Origin: JBBQWT01 sp038210375
GTDB lineage: Bacteria; Acidobacteriota; Terriglobia; Terriglobales; Acidobacteriaceae
Direction of reading: 5' to 3'
NCBI GenBank assembly: GCA_038210375.1
Contig: JBBQWT010000002.1
Location: 124,001 to 188,000 of the forward strand
Length of the DNA stretch: 64,000 nt
The position numbers were made by a program, and so were the translations under genes. The notes under the pieces are model-generated. The model had not been told where the DNA came from. It did no database searches and saw only the letters and a program-made list of their open reading frames with translations. This document shows, piece by piece, positions 25,648 to 34,247 of this stretch. Numbering within the stretch: the first letter of the stretch is position 1; every line of letters starts with the position of its first letter.

Positions 25648-25962
25648 ATGCTCACAATTGACGAAGCTATCGAACGATTTGAATCTCTCTCTCCTGATAC
25701 CAAGGCGAAAGTGCTGGCGCAGGTCTCCTTCCACTTCACTATCGCTGGGCGTGATGTTTCAACACAGGGCGATTGTCAGCCGCAACGGGATAGGCTCGTG
25801 GCTCTCAACGAAATCCAACATAAACTTGCGGGACAAGTCGTAGCGATTCTGAACAATAGTAGTAGGTACCCTGATAAGGACTTTTTCCTCGTTTTGGCGG
25901 ACATGTCCAAACGGGCAGGTATGCTCCCATACTTGCAAGGTACTTTTACCAAGGTGCTCTGA
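25648..25962 (+). CDS. Hypothetical small protein (104 residues)
   Basis: Unrecognised. The sequence starts MLTIDEAIERFESLSPDTKAK and continues with predicted helices (ALNEIQHKLAGQVVAILNN, FFLVLADMSKRAG). It has no signal or membrane segment and its composition is that of an ordinary soluble protein. It lies 43 bp after the DUF7674-like gene and shares the lower GC of this stretch, so the pair may have arrived together. The size and helical character would fit an immunity or antitoxin protein, but no toxin is visible beside it. Confidence 0.6.
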   Translation: MLTIDEAIERFESLSPDTKAKVLAQVSFHFTIAGRDVSTQGDCQPQRDRLVALNEIQHKLAGQVVAILNNSSRYPDKDFFLVLADMSKRAGMLPYLQGTFTKVL

Positions 25963-26183
25963 CTTGCATCCGAGATTTACACTCACCGCTGCCTTCCGGG
26001 GCAGCTTGCCGGGTGCCGCACACGATCACCCCCCCATTGCGAATGCCAGCGCTCAATTCGACGGTCTGGCGTTTTCGCTGACCAGGGGCACCCGCGCGCT
26101 GCTCTCGATGCGAACGATGTCTGGATACCCGGCTATCTCACTTAACTCACGCTTCCGCCGTACTAAACCCCTATCATGTACTT

Positions 26184-26846
26184 ATGACCCGCCAGAAAGC
26201 GAGCCTGATCGTCTGCTTGATATTCCTACTGCCGGGGGGGCTGGTGTACGGCGCCCAAGCACCCACCGTAACCCACACCGCCGCCGCCGTGGATCGCCAC
26301 TACAACACCCTGCAAACCATGCGGGCCGACTTTACCGAAACTTATAAGGGCACGGGCATCACCCGCACCGAATCGGGGGTGCTGCAACTCAAGCGGCCGG
26401 GGAAAATGCGCTGGGAATATCGTGAGCCGCGCCCTAAATTCTTTATCAGTGACGGCAAGACCGCGTATTTCTACGTGCCCGGCGAAAGGCAAGCGCGCAA
26501 ATCTCCGGTAAAGAAGATCGACGATCTGAGATCGCCGCTGCGTTTTTTACTGGGCCACACCCGGTTGGAAAATGAGCTGCGAGGTTTGTCGCTGGCCGTC
26601 GATCTTGCGCCGCTGGCCGCCGGCAACGTGGTTTTGCGCGGCGTGCCCCGCAACTTGGCCGACCGCATCAGCCAGGTGGTGCTCGAGATCAACCCGCAGA
26701 GCCAGATCGAACGCATGGAAATTGACGAGATCGACGGCGCCATCACCGAGTTCAGGTTCTCCCGGATCGTCGAAAACATCGCCATGCCCGATTCCGCATT
26801 CCGTTTCGCCGCTCCCCCGGGAATTGAGATAGTCGAGCAGCAGTAG
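26184..26846 (+). CDS. lolA: Outer-membrane lipoprotein carrier protein LolA
   Basis: Periplasmic chaperone that carries lipoproteins from LolCDE to the outer membrane. A signal peptide (about 1-25) is followed by the LolA beta-barrel sequence LQTMRADFTETYKGTGITRTESGVLQLKRPGKMRWEY. RPKFFISDGKTAYFYVPGERQA follows, a pattern diagnostic for the family. The C-terminal ITEFRFSRIVENIAMPDSAFRFAAPPGIEIV is also canonical. Length 220 is normal. The next gene begins 30 bp downstream in the same direction. Confidence 0.93.
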   Translation: MTRQKASLIVCLIFLLPGGLVYGAQAPTVTHTAAAVDRHYNTLQTMRADFTETYKGTGITRTESGVLQLKRPGKMRWEYREPRPKFFISDGKTAYFYVPGERQARKSPVKKIDDLRSPLRFLLGHTRLENELRGLSLAVDLAPLAAGNVVLRGVPRNLADRISQVVLEINPQSQIERMEIDEIDGAITEFRFSRIVENIAMPDSAFRFAAPPGIEIVEQQ

Positions 26847-26876
26847 CTCTTCCCGGTTATCCTTCTGCCAGCCAAA

Positions 26877-28769
26877 ATGCCGTCTCCATCCCCAGCTTCG
26901 AGCGCCGCCCCCGACTTCCTCGCCGCCGGGCGCCAGCGGATCATCGTGCTCAACCTGCTGCTTTTCGCGGCCACGCTGCTGGCGTACGCGCCCGCTCTGC
27001 GCAACCAGTTCGTTAATTTCGACGACGACCGCTACATCACCGAAAACGCACATGTGCGTGCCGGCTTCAACCGCGAGACATTGCCCTGGGCCTTCCGCAC
27101 TTTCGAATATTCGAACTGGCATCCGCTCACCTGGCTTTCTTTCATCCTCGATGTTCAGCTTTTTAACCTCAATCCCTCAGGACACCATTTCGTCAGCATC
27201 CTTCTGCACGCCATCAATGCGCTTTTGCTTTTCTGGGTGTTGCGCCAGGCCACCGGTTCCACCTGGGCGAGCCTGATGGTGGCGGCGCTGTTCGCGCTGC
27301 ATCCGGCGAATGTTGAATCGGTGGCCTGGGCCTCGGAACGCAAGAACGTGTTGAGCATGTTGTTTTTCCTGCTGGCCCTGCACGCCTACACCGCCTATGC
27401 GCGGCGGCCCGCGGTGGGCCGTTACCTCGCCGTCGCCGGCCTGTTTACCCTGGGACTCATGGCCAAGCCCCAAGTCATCACCTTCCCTTTCGTGCTCCTG
27501 CTATGGGATTACTGGCCGCTGCGCCGCTGCGCCGGTTGGTCGCTTCCCGGCGTGGCGCAGGAAGTCCCCGAGACGCCGCCGCGATCGCCGGGATGGCTGC
27601 TCCTCGAAAAACTTCCTCTCCTGATCCTGACCGTGATCAGCGCTATCCTCACCGTGCGCGCCCAGGCTGCCGGCGGCGCCTTGCGCTCGGTCAACGGAGC
27701 ATTGCAGTCGGCGATCGGATTCTCGCTCTCTGAGCGGCTCTCCAATGCCTTCGTCGCCTACGTTCGCTACCTGGGAAAGGCGGCGTGGCCGGCCAACCTG
27801 GCGGTTCTCTACCCTCATCCCGGCAGCGCGCTGCCGCGATGGCAAGTGCTGGCATCGGCACTGTTGCTTATCGCCGTCACTGTGTTGGCGGTTCGCGCGC
27901 GGCGCCGGCCCTGGCTCGCCCTGGGGTGGCTGTGGTTCCTGGGGACGATGGTTCCAATGATCGGCCTGGTGCAGGTTGGCAGCCAGGCGCTCGCCGATCG
28001 CTATGCTTACCTGCCCTTCATCGGCTTGTTCGTGATGGTGGTGTGGACGATCGCCGATACCGCCGCGAAGCGGCAATTTCGCTTGGCTTGGCTGGCGATT
28101 CCCGCGGTCGCCGTGCTCATCACGTGCGCCGCCATCACCGCGCATCAAATCAGTTTCTGGCATGACAGCGAGACCCTGTGGACCCACGCTCTCGAGGTCA
28201 CGGACAATAATTTTGTCGCCCACGACAAGTTGGCCGATGTACTCATCAGCCAGGGACGCATCGAAGAGGCGTTTCAGCACTACCAGGCGGCGGTCGGGAT
28301 TTTTCCCGCCGACGCTCCCGCCAACCTCAACATCGGCGTCTATTACCATTCCCACGGCAACCTGCAGAGGGCCCGCGAGCAATACCAGAAGGTGCTCGCT
28401 TCCGCGGGAGATCCGTCGGTGAGGGCCGACGCCTACAGCAACCTGGCATCGCTATACCGCCAGACCCGTGATTACGAACATGCCCGCGAAAATTTTCAGG
28501 CCGCCCTGCGCCTCGATCCCGATAAACCCATCGCCCTGATCGGCCTGGGATTGATCGCGCACCGAAACCGCGACTTCGACCAGGCCATCACACAATACCT
28601 GCACGCGCTCGCTGTGCAACCCACCGCAGTTGGCTATCTACTGCTCGAAGAATCATTGCGGCAGAGCGGCCATTCGGGCCCGGCGGATGCGGCCCGAGAA
28701 AAGGCGCAGGGCCTGACGGGAAATCTCGACCAGGCCAGCCAGACCGCCGCCAACCTGCTGGCGTTTTGA
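26877..28769 (+). CDS. TMTC-like polytopic membrane protein with C-terminal TPR repeats
   Basis: 630 residues. About ten membrane helices fill residues 20-440, followed by TPR repeats from about 450 to 600 (AFQHYQAAVGIFPADAPANLNIGVYY, ARENFQAALRLDPDKPIALIGLG). The N-terminal loop FVNFDDDRYITENAHVR and SNWHPLTWLSFILDVQLF carries acidic residues as in GT-C glycosyltransferases. HPANVESVAWASERKNVLS also matches the bacterial homologues of eukaryotic TMTC O-mannosyltransferases. A lipid-phosphate-sugar-dependent glycosyltransferase role is plausible but unproven. It probably shares a transcript with lolA. Confidence 0.87.
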   Translation: MPSPSPASSAAPDFLAAGRQRIIVLNLLLFAATLLAYAPALRNQFVNFDDDRYITENAHVRAGFNRETLPWAFRTFEYSNWHPLTWLSFILDVQLFNLNPSGHHFVSILLHAINALLLFWVLRQATGSTWASLMVAALFALHPANVESVAWASERKNVLSMLFFLLALHAYTAYARRPAVGRYLAVAGLFTLGLMAKPQVITFPFVLLLWDYWPLRRCAGWSLPGVAQEVPETPPRSPGWLLLEKLPLLILTVISAILTVRAQAAGGALRSVNGALQSAIGFSLSERLSNAFVAYVRYLGKAAWPANLAVLYPHPGSALPRWQVLASALLLIAVTVLAVRARRRPWLALGWLWFLGTMVPMIGLVQVGSQALADRYAYLPFIGLFVMVVWTIADTAAKRQFRLAWLAIPAVAVLITCAAITAHQISFWHDSETLWTHALEVTDNNFVAHDKLADVLISQGRIEEAFQHYQAAVGIFPADAPANLNIGVYYHSHGNLQRAREQYQKVLASAGDPSVRADAYSNLASLYRQTRDYEHARENFQAALRLDPDKPIALIGLGLIAHRNRDFDQAITQYLHALAVQPTAVGYLLLEESLRQSGHSGPADAAREKAQGLTGNLDQASQTAANLLAF

Positions 28770-28784
28770 CGCCACCTATCAACG

Positions 28785-28817
28785 ACATGATGAAACCGGG
28801 AAACGTCAGAATGACAA
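28785..28817 (-). repeat. Partial dispersed repeat element, copy G
   Basis: On the minus strand it reads GTCATTCTGACGTTTCCCGG then TTTCATCATG, a degraded relative of the dispersed family, in the gap between convergent genes. Confidence 0.5.
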
Positions 28818-28847
28818 CAATGTTGTAATAATGTCTTCCTGGTAGCG

Positions 28848-30476
28848 CTACCGGGGCGCCACCACGCACTCGAAATTGGCGGCATCGTTGCTGTCGCCAG
28901 TCCCTTTATATTTCGCGCTCTGGGGGTAAGGGCACAGCGGGCGCGTCATCTTGACCCGCCGCGCCTCACCCGGAGATCCTTCGAATTTGGTGGCCACAAT
29001 CTGGCTCGGCGCCTCTCCTTTTTCCACCCAGCGCTCCAGGGCCGCATAAACATTGTGTCCGGGATCTGCGGGTTGGGTATTTCCCTGCTGGCCAAATGAA
29101 TCGGGGCCTGGGCCGCCGTCGCAGTGCTGCATTCCCGGCGCCATGTAAAGGCGCGCAAACGCCTGAGTGTCGCTGGCGCCCATCTGGCGCACCATGCTGT
29201 CGTAGTAAGCAATTGAGGTGAAGGGCGAGATCGCGGGATCGCTCCATCCGTGATAGACGATAAGCTTCCCGCCGCGCTGCCTGAATTTCTTCAAGTCCGG
29301 ACTAGTGGCGTTGAGCGCCGCGCTCTCGGTCTGGTCCGCAAATTTCAAGCCGGTGTCAAAATCGAATTTGCGGAAGTCCCACGCCGGGTCCGCGTACACC
29401 ATATTGCTGAAAAACCCGTTGCCGAATGGAACCTGCAGGGCCTTGCCCCGCGCGCTACCGGTGATCCACACCTTCCAACCGCCGGGGCCGTCTTCACCAC
29501 CCGGCGCGAAGCCCGGAAAAATCTGCTCGCCCTTCGCATTATGCGGTCCCGCATAAAGTTTTCGCACCGCCGCCACCTGAGGCGTGGTGAGGCACTTCGC
29601 GCTATCCCCGGCCTTGCACAGCAGCACCGCAGGATCAAAGTGGCACGATGCCGGATCGCTGAGTACGCCATCGGTTATCCCATCTTTCGCATCGCAGGCG
29701 GCCAGCACCCCGGCGGAGATCGCCGGGATCTTCTCCGGCGGAATGTAGCTGGCCGGATTTTGCAGCGTGGCCTGCATGTTCCACACTGCCGCGGTCAGCA
29801 GATGGGTCCATTGATAAGCGGGCGCACCCGCCAGGATGCCATCGTAATCCTCGGGAAAACGCTGGGCCTCCATCAGCGCTTCTCGTCCGCCGTTGGAACA
29901 CGCGGCGAAATAGGAGTGGCGCGGCCCTGCCCGATAGAAAGCCTTGATGATGGCCTTGGCCTTGACCGTCATCTCGTGAATTCCCCGATATCCGAAATCG
30001 ATGACCTTCTCAGGATGACCGCGCGACCAGTCGGAATCAACCGGGGTTCCCTTGTGCCCGGTGTCGGTGCCCGCTGTCGCATAGCCCTGGCGCAGCGCGG
30101 CAGTCATCTCCGGATAGCTGATATACCCAGCAAAACCACCGTTTCCCTGGCCTTGATATTTCCCGTTCCATCCGGCCGCCGGCATCCAGACTTCGACCTG
30201 AATATCCGAATCTTTCGCCGGTTTCACCTGCGCGATCACGCGGCAAAACGCCGGCGAACCGGAACCCAGGGTCGAGTTCAGCACGCCCGCTGGCACGGCC
30301 GGCACGGTCTGCGCGGATGTGATGGTGGTGTCTTGCAGCTTAAGTTCGCGGAGAGAGGCGCAGGTCGAGGCCAATAAGGGACAAGCGGCGCCAAGCAAAA
30401 CCGCCACGGTAACCACGAGAATCGCGGCCTTGCTGGCCGCCACATTTTTTCGGGAAAGAAGGGCAGAGGTATCCAT
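28848..30476 (-). CDS. Tannase/feruloyl esterase family hydrolase
   Basis: Secreted alpha/beta hydrolase of the tannase/feruloyl esterase family, expected to cleave esters of phenolic acids in plant material. From the ATG at 30476 (GGAG six bases upstream) it has 542 residues with a signal peptide. The catalytic serine is in YFAACSNGGREALMEAQRFP, and the histidine is in PGMQHCDGGPG. The Cys next to the Ser and the Cys next to the His form the CS-D-HC disulfide motif known from tannases. PEDYDGILAGAPA and YHGWSDPAISP (acid region) are conserved too. It is a single gene, convergent with the TMTC-like gene. Confidence 0.92.
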   Translation of the reverse strand: MDTSALLSRKNVAASKAAILVVTVAVLLGAACPLLASTCASLRELKLQDTTITSAQTVPAVPAGVLNSTLGSGSPAFCRVIAQVKPAKDSDIQVEVWMPAAGWNGKYQGQGNGGFAGYISYPEMTAALRQGYATAGTDTGHKGTPVDSDWSRGHPEKVIDFGYRGIHEMTVKAKAIIKAFYRAGPRHSYFAACSNGGREALMEAQRFPEDYDGILAGAPAYQWTHLLTAAVWNMQATLQNPASYIPPEKIPAISAGVLAACDAKDGITDGVLSDPASCHFDPAVLLCKAGDSAKCLTTPQVAAVRKLYAGPHNAKGEQIFPGFAPGGEDGPGGWKVWITGSARGKALQVPFGNGFFSNMVYADPAWDFRKFDFDTGLKFADQTESAALNATSPDLKKFRQRGGKLIVYHGWSDPAISPFTSIAYYDSMVRQMGASDTQAFARLYMAPGMQHCDGGPGPDSFGQQGNTQPADPGHNVYAALERWVEKGEAPSQIVATKFEGSPGEARRVKMTRPLCPYPQSAKYKGTGDSNDAANFECVVAPR

Positions 30477-30597
30477 TCGGCGCTCCAGTCGGTACAGTGT
30501 AAAGCAGCGAAGGGTCATCTGTTGATACTCACCACTCCCCGGCTCGAACTCATCGGCTGCGACTATATCCTTCAGTTCAGAAGTGCGCGTCTTACAC

Positions 30598-31027
30598 GAA
30601 TTGTCATTCCGAGCGCAAGCCGAGGAACCCTTTGTTTCCTTGACGCAAATTGCGCCGCTAGCCCAGCCCCAACTTCAAAGTAATCGACGGTCGGACTTTA
30701 CGCGTAGCCTGCCGTTGACTCTAACGCCGGAAAGGAACCATTCCTTCACCAGGGGCACTACGCCGGTTGGGCAAGCATGAAGCAGGTATGCCAGGAAAGT
30801 TCTAGTTTCAGGCCCGCACTAAGAATAATGCCCTTGGGAAAGCGCGAACACCGGCTGCTTCCTTTAGAGGAAGGCCTGGAGGATTTCCTAGTCTTTCAGC
30901 GCAGATCAAAGGCAGGCTGCGCGTGGAACTAATTTCGAAGGCGGGGTGAATTTATTGATTCAGGTCTGGGACGCTGCCGCCCCGTAGGAAACAAAGGGTT
31001 CCTCGGCTCCGCTCGGAATGACAATTC
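30598..31027. mobile_element. Putative MITE-like element bounded by long inverted repeats
   Basis: Left end 30598-30639 starts GAATTGTCATTCCGAGCG and ends AACCCTTTGTTTCC. The right end 30987-31027 is its reverse complement apart from a CAA/GA difference in the centre. The 347 bp between encode nothing credible. The 430-bp size, long near-perfect terminal repeats and lack of coding capacity suggest a non-autonomous element or a paired repetitive extragenic unit. I see no convincing target-site duplication. Confidence 0.55.
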
Positions 31028-31030
31028 ATA

Positions 31031-31150
31031 TAAAACGTGCGCTCTGTCCTGAAGGATATATAAAACGCGCGCTCTTCCCCGGAAAACGTAGAAAAGGTGG
31101 CTTCCGACCGGAAGAATATCTAGAAGTTGGCTTCTTTCCATCCGCGCCGG
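31031..31150. repeat. Degenerate tandem array, four units of 30 bp
   Basis: Units start at 31031 (TAAAACGTGCGCTCTGTCCT), 31061, 31091 and 31121. The central mini-palindromes are TCCTGAAGGA (31047), TTCCCCGGAA (31075) and CTTCCGACCGGAAG (31101): both arms change together. It begins immediately after the right repeat of the 430-bp element. In one frame it would encode a ten-residue repeat (YIKRALCPEG, YIKRALFPGK), but no ribosome site or gene context supports translation. Confidence 0.72.
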
Positions 31151-31283
31151 TCCGGAAGCCGGCACCGTCCTCTACAGCATCGGGCGTGGGCCATGGCCAC
31201 AGACAACCGCTTAGAACAAAGTCCCGGCAGATAGTTCACCGCCGCCAGATACTCCTCTCCGCGATGTTAAACTTGGGAGTTGA

Positions 31284-32498
31284 ATGGCTGAATACCTCAT
31301 CAAAATGGCGGACGAGCGCGGCCGCATCGTTCAGCACCTTGAGGTGGGAGGATCGCCCGAAGAGGTGCGGAACCGGTTTCTGCAGCAGGGATACCTGGTG
31401 TACTCGGTCAACCCGCGCGGCATCCTGGCCGGCGGCGCCATCCACCTGCCCCAGCGCCGACGCATCAAGCTCGACCAGTTCGTCATCTTCAACCAGCAGT
31501 TTGTCACCCTGATTCGCGCCGGACTTCCCATTCTGACCGCCCTGGAGCTGTTGGCCAAGCGCCAGCGCGATGAATATTTTCGCGAGATGTTGGAAAAGGT
31601 CCGCGCCCTGGTCAAGAGCGGCCAGTTGCTCTCCGAGGCCTTCGAGGCCCAGGGCACAGTCCCCAAGATTTATACGACCACGCTGATGGCCGGAGAGAAG
31701 AGCGGAAACCTCGATGAAGTGCTCACCCGCTACGTCGCATTCCAGCGGGTAAACCTGAGCTTCCGCAAGAAACTGCTGGCGTCGCTGATTTATCCCGCCA
31801 TCCTGGTGGCCGCCGTCATCATCATGTTTTTCTTTCTCATCGTGAAAGTGGTTCCCCAGTTCGCCGAGCTCTACGCCCAGTTTGACGCCGATCTGCCCGC
31901 CATCACCAAGTTCACCCTGGCTTTCGGCGAAGGAGCGCAGCACTATTTTTTCCTGATTATCTTTCTGGCCGCTGCCGCGATTGCGGCCCTCTGGTACTGG
32001 CGGAGGACCCCGGCCGGCGCCGAGATGCTCGACAAGATCCGTTTCCACGTTCCCATCTTCGGGCAGGTGTGGCTCAAGTACCAGATCGCGATGTTCTCGC
32101 GGATGATGTCAACTCTGCTGGCCGGCGGATTGCCTCTGGTGCAGTCGCTGCTGACCGCCGGGGAATCCATGAGCAGCCGGGTGATCGCGCAGAGCGTGAT
32201 GCAGGCCGCGCAGAGCGTCCGCGAAGGCCTTCCGCTGTACGCCGGCCTGGAACAACGCAAAATCTTTCCCGATCTAGCCGTGGAAATGATCGAGGTGGGG
32301 GAATCAACCGGCGCGTTGCCGGTCATGTTCTCTTCGGTGGCAGAATTCTACGAGGAAGACGTGCAGAACGCCTTGGCGGCGGCCCTTTCCCTCATCGAAC
32401 CGCTCATACTGGTGGTCATGGGTGTATTTGTCGGCGCGGTGCTGATCGCGCTGTATTTGCCTATTTTCTCTTTAGGAGCGTCCGGCAAGCTTCACTAG
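31284..32498 (+). CDS. pilC: Type IV pilus / type II secretion inner-membrane platform protein PilC (GspF family)
   Basis: Inner-membrane platform protein that links the assembly ATPase to the pilin pool. The 404-residue sequence has the two homologous T2SSF domains, about residues 60-190 (DQFVIFNQQFVTLIRAGLPILTALELLAK) and 265-395 (FSRMMSTLLAGGLPLVQSLLTAGESM). Three to four membrane helices are present, with the conserved GEKSGNLDEVL and GESTGALPVMF motifs. It starts the seven-gene operon ending at 37696. The choice between PilC and GspF rests on the PilM-N-O genes downstream. Confidence 0.93.
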   Translation: MAEYLIKMADERGRIVQHLEVGGSPEEVRNRFLQQGYLVYSVNPRGILAGGAIHLPQRRRIKLDQFVIFNQQFVTLIRAGLPILTALELLAKRQRDEYFREMLEKVRALVKSGQLLSEAFEAQGTVPKIYTTTLMAGEKSGNLDEVLTRYVAFQRVNLSFRKKLLASLIYPAILVAAVIIMFFFLIVKVVPQFAELYAQFDADLPAITKFTLAFGEGAQHYFFLIIFLAAAAIAALWYWRRTPAGAEMLDKIRFHVPIFGQVWLKYQIAMFSRMMSTLLAGGLPLVQSLLTAGESMSSRVIAQSVMQAAQSVREGLPLYAGLEQRKIFPDLAVEMIEVGESTGALPVMFSSVAEFYEEDVQNALAAALSLIEPLILVVMGVFVGAVLIALYLPIFSLGASGKLH

Positions 32499-32538
32499 CA
32501 TCCAATGGATTCCAGTTGGCGGGTGGTGTGGATCAAAT

Positions 32539-34173
32539 ATGGCAATCTTTGTAAATTCCGGAAACGACGGGGGCGGCGACGAGGAAGCGCGCGGCCGCGA
32601 TCTGGCAGAGCGCTATCGCTGCGAGTTCGTCGATCTGCGCCACCTGAACATGCAGCACGACCTGTTCAAGTCGGTCCCCGTGGACCTCATGTTCCGCTAC
32701 AGCTTCGTTCCCCTGGAAGAGAAGAACGGCAGCCTTTCCATCGCCATCGCCGATCCCAGCCAGTTGATGACCATCGATGAGATCGCGCTGCTGCTGGGCA
32801 AGCGCATTCTCACCAAGGTGGCCACGCCCACCCAGATTTCCGACATCCTCAAGAAGACCGAGCAATCGCAGCGCGTGCTCGATGAAGCCAGCGAAGGCTT
32901 CATGCTCGACGTGATCCACGATGACGAGGGCGGCGACGAAACCATATCCATCGAGCGGCTGACTTCGGAAAAAGAGAGCAGCCCCATCATCCGGCTGGTG
33001 GATACCACCATCTTCACCGCGTTACAGCGCCGCGCCAGTGACATTCATATCGAAAGCTTTGACGACTCGGTGATCATCAAGTACCGCATCGATGGAGTGC
33101 TGCAGCCGGCCATGCAGCCCATCGCGCGCGAGCACCATTCCACCATCATCTCGCGCATCAAGGTCATGAGCGAGCTCGACATCGCGGAGCGCCGCGTGCC
33201 CCAGGATGGCCGCTTCCGCGTGCGCTACGGCGATCCCCCGCGCTTCATCGACTTCCGCGTATCCATCATGCCGTCGATCCATGGCGAGAATGCGGTGCTG
33301 CGCGTGCTCGACAAGGAATCGATGAGCGCCAAGTTCCGCAACCTGACGCTCGACGTGGTGGGCTTCAGCGATGACGACGTGAAAAAATTTCGCCGCTATA
33401 TCAAGGAACCCTACGGCATGGTGCTGGTCACCGGCCCCACTGGCAGCGGCAAGACCACTACCCTTTACGCGGCGCTCAACGAGATCAAGTCGGAAGAAGA
33501 CAAGATCATCACCATCGAAGATCCGGTGGAATACCAGATTCGCGGGGTGACCCAGATTCCGGTGAACGAAAAGAAAGGACTGACGTTCGCGCGCGGCCTG
33601 CGCTCCATCCTGCGCCACGACCCTGACAAGATCATGGTGGGAGAAATCCGCGACACCGAAACCGCCCAGATCGCCATTCAGTCGGCGCTCACCGGCCACC
33701 TGGTGTTCACCACCGTCCACGCCAACAACGTGGTGGACGTCATCGGCCGCTTCCTCAACATGGGGGTTGAGCCTTACAACTTCGTCTCCGCCCTGAACTG
33801 CATCCTGGCGCAGCGCCTGGTACGCATGATTTGCGAGTTCTGTAAGAAGCCCGTGGAATATTCCGCCGACATGCTCGACGCCAGCGGCCTCGATCCCGCG
33901 GAGTGGAAAGATTTTGTCTTCTACGAAGGCGAAGGCTGCATCGAGTGCGCCGGTACCGGCTATCGCGGACGCACCGCCATCCACGAGCTGCTGGATTTAA
34001 GCGACCACGTGCGCGAGATGATTCTCGATAAGAAACCCAGTTCGGAAATTCGCCGGGCCGCGCGCGAAGAAGGCATGCAGTTTCTTCGCGAATCGGCGCT
34101 GGAGCGGGTTCGCGCCGGCATCAGCACCATGAAGGAGATCAACAAGGTCACGTTTATCGAAAGTATGCGCTAA
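32539..34173 (+). CDS. pilB: Type IV pilus assembly ATPase PilB (GspE family)
   Basis: Cytoplasmic hexameric ATPase that powers pilus extension. The 544 residues comprise an N-terminal MshEN/T2SSE_N domain (about 10-130), a linker with DRRASDIHIESFDDS, and the RecA-like motor. Walker A is G299-PTGSGKT with Lys305, and the His/Asp boxes include SALTGHLVFTTVHANN. The atypical Walker B is KIMVGEIRDTETA. Two CXXC pairs, at about residues 432 (CEFC) and 468 (CIEC), form the zinc site that distinguishes PilB/GspE from the retraction ATPase PilT. It follows pilC by 40 bp. No pilT is in the window. Confidence 0.94.
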   Translation: MAIFVNSGNDGGGDEEARGRDLAERYRCEFVDLRHLNMQHDLFKSVPVDLMFRYSFVPLEEKNGSLSIAIADPSQLMTIDEIALLLGKRILTKVATPTQISDILKKTEQSQRVLDEASEGFMLDVIHDDEGGDETISIERLTSEKESSPIIRLVDTTIFTALQRRASDIHIESFDDSVIIKYRIDGVLQPAMQPIAREHHSTIISRIKVMSELDIAERRVPQDGRFRVRYGDPPRFIDFRVSIMPSIHGENAVLRVLDKESMSAKFRNLTLDVVGFSDDDVKKFRRYIKEPYGMVLVTGPTGSGKTTTLYAALNEIKSEEDKIITIEDPVEYQIRGVTQIPVNEKKGLTFARGLRSILRHDPDKIMVGEIRDTETAQIAIQSALTGHLVFTTVHANNVVDVIGRFLNMGVEPYNFVSALNCILAQRLVRMICEFCKKPVEYSADMLDASGLDPAEWKDFVFYEGEGCIECAGTGYRGRTAIHELLDLSDHVREMILDKKPSSEIRRAAREEGMQFLRESALERVRAGISTMKEINKVTFIESMR

Positions 34174-34247
34174 GCCGCTGTTCGCAGGTATATTCTTGCA
34201 CTGGAAGCATGAGCGGCAAAAAGTAACGCCTATTACACCTATTACGA

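Larger units (their letters stand above)
30477..31283. other. Long gene-free region bearing an inverted-repeat-bounded element and a tandem array
   Basis: About 800 bp with no supported gene. It contains a segment bounded by 41-42-bp inverted repeats (30598-31027) and directly after it a 30-bp-period array, both listed separately. The remaining 130 bp before 31284 should hold the promoter of the pilus operon; no clear sigma-70 or sigma-54 boxes were found. Confidence 0.7.

Noticed and set aside
31031..31150. CRISPR array at the 30-bp periodic region
   Set aside because: Units are contiguous, degenerate and lack distinct conserved repeats and variable spacers; no cas genes are present.
31018..31512. 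164-residue plus-strand frame with ten-residue repeats
   Set aside because: It runs over the tandem array into the wrong frame of pilC and has no ribosome site; noted only as an alternative for the array.
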